Part shown: in pieces, positions 23,201-35,200 of the stretch
Numbering within the stretch: the stretch's first letter is position 1
How the letters are laid out: each line of letters begins with the position of its first letter
Position numbers and translations under genes: made by a program
Source of the DNA: Pseudoips prasinana
Lineage: Eukaryota; Arthropoda; Insecta; Lepidoptera; Nolidae
DNA length: 64,000 nt
Direction of reading: 5' to 3'
NCBI GenBank assembly: GCA_951640165.1
Contig: OX621250.1
Coordinates: forward strand, 10,503,501-10,567,500
Notes under the pieces: model-generated
The model's database searches: none
Told to the model about the DNA's origin: nothing
The model's input: the letters and a program-made list of their open reading frames with translations, nothing else

Positions 23201-26200
23201 CTGTGCGTTTCTCAAGAAACTTTTAGCCACGCACTACCGCTCTGTCGAATCAATTAGCTGCGGAGGTATTTCCGATCCGGTATGACATGGCAACCTTCAA
23301 GAAGCGAGCCTATTCTTTTCTTAAAGGCCGGCAACGCACTTGCAGCTCCTCAGGTGTTGCGAGTGTCCATGGGCGGCGGTGATCACTTACCATCAGGTGA
23401 CCCACTTGCTCGTTTGCCAACCTATTATATATAAAAAAAAAAATATTTCTCTTAAAATGTTTTATATTTATTAAATTATGAAATAAAAGTTTTGACCTAA
23501 GTATGGTCTGAGGGTAAGCATTTGGAGAGTAGATATAAGATTAATGACGCAAATAAAGAATCAAGTAAAATCTTGTTGGAAACTTGCTCTTGAATACCCA
23601 GCTTTTGTTGTATCTTGTAACAAGTAATTCCAACATTCTAAGTAATTTATCACCTTTGCTTAAGCTTTATCCATAGGCTTAAAACAAAACGAAATGTTCC
23701 CTTAATCTTCTTAAAACATAAGACGCCCTGTATAAGTCAGCATCAGCAGTCATCATGTTAATATCCTGGGACATTATTTACACGCTGTCATCTGATCCCA
23801 AACTAAACAGAACTTGTACTATGGAAACCTGACATATCACATACTACATTTTTTTGTTAAACATACTAACTTAACTCAAGTCAAACAGACATGTTCATGC
23901 ACACAAACATCCTGTTCTGGGTGGAAATCAAACCCAAACCTGCGGCATGAAAGGCAAGTACCTACCAACCAGGCCAATCGACCCGTCGCATATTTTTTTT
24001 CATTCTATGCATATTTTTCCATCAGGTGGATGACAACGACACAACTGCGTCCCCGGCGCGCAAAATACACAGATCACGTACAGTTAGTTGCACAGAACTA
24101 ACAGAAGAGCAGCTGAGGAATATAGTTGCTAAGATCCTGCAAGTATCATGGTCAGAAGATAGTGCAGGTATGTATTTTAGTAGCCATTGTCAAGTCCTTC
24201 ATATACCAGTCATGAGATGTCTGTGGAAATCTTGTCTGTGAAAATTACGCAAATTCTTATAAGTATAAGAATTTGCGTAATTCTTGATGAAATCTCGTTT
24301 TTATTTGTCAGCCACAATTAACTAGTGAATTCATTTATACAACATAAGTAGTGATAAGAACCATTAGTAGTAAGTGAAGTAACTGACTGAAATAAGTTGC
24401 CATGGTAGCCAGTTGTCAGCAACTGCGTAAGTTGTCAGTGACTGCATTCCTGACCACATGAGTAGGTAGTGATAAGAACCATCATTAGTAAGTGAAATAA
24501 CTGAATAAAGTAAGTTAGCATGGTAGCAACAAGTTGTCAGTGACTGCTTTCCTGATGATAAGAACCCTAAGTAATAAGTGAAATAACTGAATAAAGTAAG
24601 TTTCCATGGTAGCTACATGTTGTCAGTGACTGCGTAAGACGTCAGCGACTGCGTAAGTTGTTAGTGACTGCATTACTGACCACATGAGTTGGTTAGTTAG
24701 TAAATTATACACCATACAGACATGACAGCGATAGTAGTCAGTGACATTCAGTCGGTCAGTCATAAGAGCGTCAGACAGTCTGTCTGACGCTCTTATGGCT
24801 TACTATATTTTAGTTTGCATTGCCGTCCTATATTGTATACTGATTATATGCCACTGTTTAATTCATAATTACGGATTTAAATAAAATATTATAATAGCAG
24901 CAAGTAAAACTTATTCCGACTGTTAATTTCCTTATCAAAAATATAGTTATCCAATTTTAATAAAATTATTTGTATGATACTATCTTGAAAACCCGTCAAA
25001 TAAAACAACACAAACACTTTAAACGTCATGAACACCTGTTAGGAAGTCTGTTCAAAAGAAAATATGTTATACATAATGAAAAAAATGCCTTATAATTTAT
25101 AAGCTTTATGCAAACAGTTAGTATATGACTCACATGGTAATTCTCCAAATTCAGTCAATAATTAGAACGACTTTAGTGCAAGAGGAAATTAACTATGCCT
25201 GAATCAGTATAAATATCAATATAATTTGTCACTGGAAACGGTATTCCTTTAAATAATTTGTATTAATAAAAGATATGTGGCGGTTTGTTCAGAATTTAAG
25301 ATAAATCGTGTTCAATATCCAAATTGAAATGATATTAGATTCGGTATTGCATACACGAAAAAAAATCACCTTCGTTTGTAAAAGTGTCGCTTTTTAAGTT
25401 TGTAATGCGAACAACTTTTTTTTATTTTATGAAGTTCATTTAATCAAACTTAAAATTTTAAGTTTCCATTAATTAATTGTCACGAAAACATCGACATCGA
25501 CAGTTCTGAGCAACCAATTTGGAGAATTTTCGTTATTTCCATGTTGTACAAAAAAAGTAGAATAATAAAACTTAGCTTTATTAACCGCCATCCTCATGTG
25601 TAAGTCCGGCGCTAAACAGATTGTGTGCCAGAGCTTAAATGATTGGTAGAGGGTAGATTTTTATGCGCTCAAACGACCAAATGGTTCCTGTGTGTGTGTG
25701 TGTGTGCCAAACGTTCATAAGATTAATAAGTTCATAAGGCTAATGCTTGTTTAATAATTTGCTACAATTGTGGCATTTAGCAAAATTGTAAATCGTTTTT
25801 TACTAATTTGACATGCATCTCCACCACGTTCAATATTGTTGGTCTGCACTGTAAATGCTATAAAGGGGCATTCGCATACCAACATACGAAAATGATTTCT
25901 ATGGCAAAACGCAAAGTAAAAGTTAAATTTCTTACACAATACACAAATTCACATTGAACAGTTTCATCATAATCTCTATTCTGTTCGCTAAATCACAAGT
26001 AATTTCGCAATAAAGTTTCGCTGTTGGTGTTTTATATTTGTCCATATATTCAATGTTTAAAGTATTAATATAGTACATAGTAGACCTATACAAGCATTCT
26101 TCTTCTTCTTAGCGTTTCGATGGCAAACTCGTCAAATTTTTGTGGCCCAGAACGTGGCCACACTGATTGCCCTGCTTGTGGCACTTTTAAGATCGTGCCA

Positions 26201-29200
26201 TGAACATGTGGCAGGGCAGGCTGGGCAAGCTGTTAGATGGGCCATGGATTGGACCGATGCTCCGCAAATACAGTCCATTTTGGGGTTGTTCGACAGTCCC
26301 CACCTAGACATGTTTTCTTTGCTTCGGCCCACCTGAGTCCGGAGTCTGTTTAGGGACTTCCAGATCGGCCACAGTAATTGATGTCCAGGTGGGAGGCTTT
26401 CGGAAAGCGTGACAAACTGATCCATGAATCCTTTTTGTGCACGCCAGATGCTGCATCTCGCTGTTGAGGGATCGGTCGTTAGTGGCGTGGTGCATTTGGC
26501 AAAACTATTTCGGCTTTTAAGCCTTTGCGGCGGTAGCCTATGCCCATAGAGGGGGTGCCGGGGATCACCATCCATTTTGGCCCTTTCTAGGGAGCTTGCT
26601 ACAGTCCTGCGAACGTCTGGTGGCGCTATGCCAGCCAGTGGATACAGCAAATTTACCGGGGTCGGCTTCAAACACCCAGTGATTATCCGGCACGATTCGT
26701 TTAAGGCTGTATCCACTCGCCTTGCGTGCGTGGAGCGGGCCCAAACTGAGCAAGCGTATTCGCCGGCAGAAAATGCTAGCGCCAGTCCTGACGTCCGCAG
26801 CACTTGCGGCGTTGCTCCCCATTTGGTTGTGACTAGGCGTTGCAACAGGTTATTGCGGGCGTGCACTTTCCTCTTTAGTTCCTCACAGTTCCTTTTATAG
26901 GTGAGGGATCTGTCCAAGATAACGCCGAGGTATTTAGGAGAGCAGTTGTGAGTGATAGACACTCCTTCCCAGGCAATTTTGAGCTCACGCCCCGCCTGAG
27001 CGTTGCGAAGGTGGAAAGCACAGGACTCAGTTTTGGAGGGATTAGGCTTGAGAGAGTTATCACCATAGTACCTACTCAGGTCACTTAGTGCTGCAGTGAG
27101 ATTAGCCTCAACCTTGTCAAAACTGGTCGCTTGAGACGTGAGCGCAAGCATTTAAAATATGATAGTATATTTCACTTTTTTTACTAATCTATATATATAA
27201 AAATCAATGCCACTTTTCGTTGTAATGTTATAACTCAACAACGCCTTTACCGATTTGGCTAATTTTGGTCTTGAATTATTCGTGGAAGTCCAGGGAAGGT
27301 TTGTACGTAGAGAAAATATAAAAAAAGTTTTGATAAAGTGTACAATCAAAATCTTTTAGCAATTTAAAATATTGAATAAATGAACTTAATAATCATATTT
27401 TTATTACTATGCCTTATACGTAGCGAAGCACGTACCGGGCCGCTAGTATCCTATATATTCTACATCTATAGAAAGGAGACCATATTTTTGTTGTTTTAAA
27501 GGACGATTAAAGTTCGAAGTACGTCTATGGTCTTCCATTATATTGCTAAGCGTATCCATATCCAGTCCCGAAATGGTAGCGCAAAGTTGTTGACGCAGTC
27601 ATAGCTTAAGGGCGTATACTACGACGCACGTGATGATACACAAATGGATTCACGTTCTTGCTGATGTCAAAGACATAATTGTCGCGTTAACGAGTCTGAT
27701 TATACAATTAATGACTTACTGATAATATTCTCATAATCATGAATGAATTACACAGAACATACACAATAACAACAGAACACAGAAATATTTAAGGGTTGAA
27801 ATGAAATTGGGTCAAATATTTTTAGAACTTATGTTAATAAGTTCTAAAAATATTTGACCCAATTTCATTTCACTTGAAACTTTTTTTTTACTTAGAAGTC
27901 ACGTCTGCCTCTATGTCATTTGACCTATTATCAAGTAGATTATTATTTGATCTTCCTATGTTTCATTTTTGATCGAAAATCTTTATAGCGAATCTTTCGA
28001 ATTTCGAAGAGAAGAATAATGATATACTTGTGTAACAGTGTTGTAGCGTACTGCTTTTGTGCTTACGCTTATCTTAGAAAGTCTGTATTGCCATGCGCTC
28101 CGCGAAACTGTGTTTTTTACATTTCGGAATAAGTACTTAGGATGAGAAAAGCCTGCCCAGTCACTAGCGAGACGCCTGTCTGGCAGGATAATAACGTTAT
28201 TTGATGTGAAATTATGAATATCAGGTTCAAGCTAATACTCTTTCCGAACCGCCCGCTTTAAGAAGGCTTTTCTTGTAGTCTTATAGAATTGAGAGATCCA
28301 GAAAGGCCTAGCGTGCCAGTGTAAACTCGAGGCTATCTACGGCGTTAGTTCAAAGAATTCATGGAATAATTCCCACCATGAGAGCAAATAGTCATTTATT
28401 TGTAATTTTAATGCTCTAATCCTGTAGGAAGACTTAGTTTACACTGCCATAAGGCTGGTCAAAATTTTCCACCGATGTGTTTATTGCAGGTGGCATTTTT
28501 GTCCCATCAGTAGCAGCCTCACTTCTTGACAATCCTAAACTGGGTTTAGATGAATTAGCATCAGAAGCTTTAATGGACGTTATTACACAAGTCGCTGATG
28601 GAGCAGACCCCTTAAACCAAAAGTTAATAGCTATCACTGAAACGACAAAGAGGCTAAGTGATGAATGCGGAGATGAAATGCTGACGAGTACCCAAGTGGC
28701 TACTGAACCAGAAGCAGAAAAGGCGGACTGTCCTGCACCATCTCTTCCGTTACCCAAGACGATACCCACACAAGGTCTGGCTGTGAGCTACATCGTACGA
28801 TTTTACACGAATATAAACGCGTATGAACGTGATCATGCTAAAAAAAGTTCGGAACCACCGCTGAGTGATTTGCTCCAAAGTTTAAGGACTTTACTAGTGA
28901 ACCATTTAGTGTTAGTGCTTCAAGGAAAGTTTGACCTGGAGAAATGTAGGAAGTCACCTCTTCTTCCGTACATGCTGGTGGTATCGCCTCCGACGGGGCT
29001 CATTCCAGAGCTGCTAATTGCAACTTACACTGAAAAAGAAGTATTTGAGGAGGTGAGTGATATTATTTACTATGGACTAAAACTAGATTTCACACCATTG
29101 TTCTATACTAGATCACTAACTTTGTCATTTCAGTACTTAAATTGTATGTATGTCAATTTCCCATTCTGCGAACGAATGGAATGTCTTTGTCCCAGAATAA

Positions 29201-32200
29201 ATCGAGCGTCTGCTATCTGACCTGTGAAACCCACAGGGAACTAGCGACTAAGATGATTAGATCAGGTGTCTGATTCTAGGCTTATGCCTATCGGTATAGG
29301 GCTTACCGTTATCTCCGAAGCTTTGAAGATGGTGTATCATAGTACTTCCACCATATCCTAGCAGAAAATGCGTCTTATATAAGTCAATGAAACCCAGTAT
29401 AGTTAGTGGTAGGATCTCATGGTCTGGCTATCTACCTCTCTCGGATCTAAATCCAAGCAGTTGAAAACCAGTGCCAGAAATAACATTTACATAAATTTAC
29501 AGGTTGCGTAATGAAGTCTGATAGATACCTACTATCAGGAAAGCCATAGGTCAAACCCATAATAGAAATGCAATGTCCTTTGTCTGATTATAATTACGTG
29601 TAGAAACAAGTGTATTTAAAATATGTAGCGCTTTTCATATACAATTACAAGTTTAATCGCAATATAGAAGACTGGCTTTGCCCCGCGGTTTCACCCGAGT
29701 TAAACTATAAATTATAGGCTTTGTGTTATTCGGATATATAAGCTATATTAATACAAAATTTCATCAAGATGCTTTCCGTACTTTTTGCGTGAAAGATATA
29801 ATTATAATATCAATCATCCATATGTCCATATTCAATGACTTTCGCATTTGTAATATTAGTAGGATTGGGAACGCGCATCCACTAATGTGATTAACCACGA
29901 AAGATATATATAAAAAATAATATAATATATAATAATATTTAAATAACAGTTGTATGTCTTCAATTAGAATTTAACGCCTCGCGAACCTTGTAAATATGTA
30001 GGTAATTGAAATTAATTGCGCGAAGTACAAGATTTTAAGGTCATACAATTCATGAGTCAAACTCATATCTTGGACTTACGCGTACTAAGTAAACACCAAT
30101 CAATATAGTTCATCTATATATTAAAACAATAGATCTGAATAATGGCCACTATTTTAAGCAATACAAAAAAAATACTATTTTAACATAATTTTATTTCTTT
30201 CCAACGTGGTAGTTATGAGGAGGACAGAGCATCTTTATTTGAATTTTCGTAAAATGGGATACAAAGTTGTGCTTCACGTATTAATATTACAAATAATCTA
30301 TACATATAATAAATCTGTAGAAAAATATTTTTTGTACATCAAAAGAAAATCCAAAAAGAATAGCCAGGGTATTAAAGAACAACCAATAGAACCCATTTCC
30401 AGCATTTTTAGAATTTTTGTCTGTTTGTCTGTGTGTCTGTTTGTCTGTTTATATGTTCGGGTATCACGTAAAATATACGAAAGCAACGTAGATAACTTTT
30501 ATACACAACGATTGAGCGTAACTTGAGGTAACATTTAGTTTTTGTTTTATTGCAATCGGTTCAGTCTATCAAAAGATATTAGATTTTAAAGTAATCATGA
30601 AAAAATAACACACATTTCGTTACTTCAAGATGAACTAATGTTTATAGTTGAACTACCTAACTGTCCGATAGATGTCATTGTGCATATTATGGCCAAAGAT
30701 AATTTATTATAATATCTTTGATTATGACATTCTGAATGAACTAGGTTGATAGTTGATTTTTATTTCGATAGAAGATGTCGTTGTGCATTTCTTTTGACTC
30801 GCGGTGTTAAGATATGCCCGCGTTTGCTGATTGCATGAGTTACGTAGGGTTTTGAATGTTCTGAATTGTTTCGAAATAAGGTCTTGGTTGTCTAGAAGTA
30901 TGTCGATGTCCAAAATTGGTTATTAAAGAAATCTGTTTTCTTTGGGCAAATTGAATTATGTAGAAGGTTGGATTTGTTGTATTTCATTTAAAATTATTGA
31001 TAGTTGATTTTTATTTCGATAGATGTCGTTGTGCTTGATAGTTGAATTTGATTTCGGTAGATGTCGTTGTGCATTGCTTTTGACTCGCGGTGTTCAGATT
31101 AGGGCTTTGAATGTTCGGAATTGTTTCGATATAAGGTCTTGGTTGGCTAGAAGTATGTCTTTGTCCAAAATTGGTTATTAAAATATTCTGTTTTCTTTGG
31201 GCAAATTGAATTATGTACAAGGTTGGATTTGTTATAATTTAATTTTAAATTATAATGTCAGTCGATCGAAAGTTTGTGCTGTCGATTCGTTTGTAACGCG
31301 AATGTACAGACGATTCGAATTTTATTGAGCCTGTCCGATTGAATGTAGTAAATAAACCCTGTCTCTCATAATTTTCTCAGCACAAATCTATTTACCTACC
31401 TATGTAAAAGAGGAAACTGACTGACTGACATATCAACGCACAGCCTGATCGGCTTTGGAACGGAAATTTTGCCGGTAGGTACTTTTTATGACGTATGAAT
31501 TCACTAAGGAAGGGTTTTTGGAAATACTAACCCTAAGGGGGTAAAATAGAGAATGAAAGATTGTATGAAAATCCGTCATTTTTGAAGTTAAAGGCATTGA
31601 AACTTATATTTAGTAGTTCAGCTAAAAATATTAAGGGCGTAAAATAGGGGATGTAAGTTTGTATGAAAAGTGTGTAATTTTGTTAAGTGAAATGCATGAA
31701 AATTGGTATTTGGCCTTTCCGTTAAAAATAAAAATATGTATTTCAGGATTTTAAGGATTTCCACCCCTAAGGGCGTATAATAGGGGATGTATGTTGCGTG
31801 TGGGTATACCTATAATGGTTCTGAGGAATTTGAAGCCACCTAAACTTTGCAAGGGCACTAGGCTTCAAGTCAAAACTTTGCATCGTGTTATAGAGGCTAC
31901 TATTATGCCTGGATCCGCCCAGGGAGAAACAGTGTTCGTGTCAAGTATTCCGTTAGTGCCAAATGATTTCCCTTTTCAGTTTAAAATACTGTAGTTCCCT
32001 ATAATAGTGTGTGTTGCGATAACCATCAACAAATCGCAAAGTTCAACTCTCAAGTTAGGTGGAATTGACTTAAGGAAGGTTCACGTGGCGTGCTCACGTG
32101 TGAGTTCATCCCACAGTCTGGTCCATGTAGTGCGAGGACCTACGTCTTTTGCTGAGCTCCGTAAAGTGGATGATATTGAACATCCCACATACCAGGCCGC

Positions 32201-35200
32201 TTGCCGAGCACGCCATTTATTAGATGGAGGTCAGCATTGGGATGACGCTCTAGCGGAAGCATGCGTGAGCGATAGTCCACATCGCTTGCGACATTTGTTT
32301 GCCATCTTATTGACCTTTTGTGCGTTATCGGGTGCTAACCAGTTATGGCAAAAGAACCATGACAAGTTTGCTGAAGATTTTATGAGACATGTACAACTAA
32401 ATACTGATGGAGAAATTCCTGACAGGGTACGTGAAATTTGTCACAACAGGTCCTTATTGGCTATTCAAGAGATAATTATAAGTATAGGAGGGAGCCCGAT
32501 CAGTCAGAGGCTGCGAAAATGCACACGAGTTTGCCAATTTATTGTAACAAATAGGCGATGGCACATACTCCGTACAAGAAGATGGAAGTTATTTTGATTG
32601 GTAATCTCTGCTCTTACGTTACATCACAGCAGGAGCTAATTTCTTCTGTGTACGGTGATACCACAAACATGGGAAATCAAGGTGGTTCTTGGCTATGTCA
32701 GCGAGCTGTTTTGACTCCCCGCAATGACCAAGCTGCGGCAATTAATTTCAAAATATTGACTCATGCATCCGGGAATAGTAAAGAATATATCTCAATAAAT
32801 ACAGTTATGGAAGAAGATGACGCCAAGCACTACCTGGTAGAATTTTTGGATTCCCTCAGCACACCCGGACTTCCAGCCCACAAAATAGTTTTAAAAATCG
32901 GTGTACCAATAATTCTCCTCAGAAATTAATGTCCTCCCAAACTTTGTACACTTTGTACTTTGTGCACTCGGCTCAAAGTCACAAATCTGCAGCAAAACAT
33001 TATCGAAGCTGAAATATTAACAGGTTGCGGCGCCGGTGATATTGTTTTTATTCCAAGGATACCTTAATTCCTAAAAACTTTCCTTTCTCTTTCAAACCAG
33101 TGCAATTCCCAGTCAGTCTCTGTTATGCCATGACGATTAATAAAGCTCAGGGCCAGACAATATCCGTTGCGGGGGTGGATGCTTTTCCCATGGTCAACGT
33201 ACGTAGCTCTTTCACGCGTAAACAACTGTACGCTCCAGATGGTTCCACAGGCAAAATAAAGAAGCACTAAATTAAATTAAAAAAAATTGTATCGGTATCC
33301 TCCCACAGCGCTTTACACTAAAAAATACATTGTTAAGTTCCGACATCCACGCGAACGAAGTTGCGGGCACAGCTAGTAATAATAATAAATATCTTGGAAC
33401 AAGTAACACACTGCCATTTGATCCCAAACTAGGCAGAGCCTAAACTATGGCGACCAAATAACTGATAATCAGACTTATATAGTTCTTAATACACAGAGAT
33501 GGCAGCACATCAAGCTACCCCAATTTGTCAAATTTCCCCAATTGAAAAGGAACCTTATGTGATAAAGCTGAAAATCTATAAAACAAATTTGACAGATTGG
33601 GTTAGCTGGAGGTGCTGGCGTCTGTACATATTAAAGACTAGCTGTGCCCGCGACTTCGTTCGCGTGGATATCGGAACTTAACAATGTATTTTTTGTGTAT
33701 AGTGCTGTGGGAGGATACCGATACAATTTTTTTTAATTTAATTTAGTGCTTCTTTATTTTACCTGTGGAACCATCTGGAGCGTACACAAAAACGTTATTG
33801 GGGTTGTTTACGCGTGAAAGAGCTACGTATAGTTGACCATGGGAAAAGCATCCAATACTTAGGTCCACCCCCGCAACGGATAATGTCTGGCGCTGAGCTT
33901 TATTAATCGTCACGGCATAACAGGGACTGACTGGGAATTGCACTGGTTTGAAAGCGAAAGGAAAGTTTTTAGGAATTATAGGTATCCTTGGACTAAAAAC
34001 AATATCACCGGCGCCGCAACCTGTTAATATTTCAGCTTCGATAATGTTTTGCTGCAGATTTGTGACTTTGAGCCGAGTGCCGTTACAAAGTTTGGGAGGA
34101 CATAAATTTCTGAGGAGAATTATTGGTACACCGATTTTTAAAACTATTTTGTGTGTTGGAAGTCCGGGTGTGCTGAGGGAATCCAAAAATTCTACCAGGT
34201 AGTGCGTGGCCTCATCTTCTTCCATAACTGTATTTATTGAGCTATATTCTTTACTATTCCCGGACGCATGAGTCAATATTTTGATACTAATTGCCGCAGC
34301 TTGGTCATTGCGGGGAGTCAAAATAGCTCGCTGACATAGCCAAGAACCAGCTTGATTTCCCATGTTTGTGGTATCTCCGTACACAGAAGAAAGTAGCTCC
34401 TGCTGTGATGTAACGTAAGAGCAGAGATTACCAATCAAAATAACTTATGGTATGTGCCATCGCCGACTTTTTACAAAAAATTGGCAAACTCCTGTGCATT
34501 TTCGCAGCCTCTGACTGATCGGGTTCCCTCCTATACTTATAACTATCTCCTGAATAGCCAATAAGGACCTGTTGTGACAAATTTCACGTACCCTGTCAGG
34601 AATTTCTCCATCAGTATTTAGTTGTACATGTCTCATAAAATCTTCAGCAAACTTGTCATGGTACTTTTGCCATAACTGGTTAGCACCCGATATCGCACAA
34701 AAGGTCAATATGATGGCAAACAAATGTCGCAAGCGATGTGGACTATCGCTCACGCATGCTGCCGCTAGGGCGTCATCCCAATGCTGACCTCCATCTAATA
34801 AATGGCGTGCTCGGCAAGCGGCCTGGTATGTGGGATGTTCAATATTATCAACTTTACGGAGCTCAGCAAAAGACGTAGGTCCTCGCACTACATGGACCAG
34901 ACTGTGGGATGAACTCACATGTGAGCACGCCACGTGACCTGCCCGCCTTCTTTAAGTCAATTCCAGCTAACTTGAGAGTTGGACTTTGCGATTTGTTGAT
35001 GGTTATCGCGACACACACTTTTGTAGGGAACTAGAGTATTTTAAACTGAAAAGGGAGATCATTTGGCACTAACGGAATACGTGAGACGAACACTGTTTCT
35101 CCCTGGGCGGATCCAGGCATAATAGTAGCCTCTATAACACGATGCAAAGTTTTCACTTGAAGCCTAGTGCCGTTGCAAAGTTTAGGTGGCTTCAAATTCC

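Larger units (their letters stand above)
21011..24025 (+). other. UBE4B intron 2
   Basis: Contains two LINE 3' fragments (about 21970-22235 and 22905-23425), a possible retrocopy (22575-22850) and a reversed SINE (23745-23992). Bases 21011-21960, 22236-22570 and 23431-23740 are AT-rich with no feature I can name. Confidence 0.55.
24168..28489 (+). other. UBE4B intron 3
   Basis: Holds hairpins, a minisatellite, an Ingi-like LINE and a small Helitron, listed separately. Bases 24800-26100 and 27450-28489 contain no element I can name apart from a short GT run (25690-25706) and the long perfect hairpin at 27797-27872. Confidence 0.55.

Noticed and set aside
24340..24700. CRISPR-like array
   Set aside because: Units are long, imperfect and without unique spacers, in a eukaryotic intron; it is a minisatellite.
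28434..28769. Open frame antisense to UBE4B exon 4
   Set aside because: It is the shadow of a well-supported exon. Many other frames opposite TOR and UBE4B exons were dropped for the same reason.
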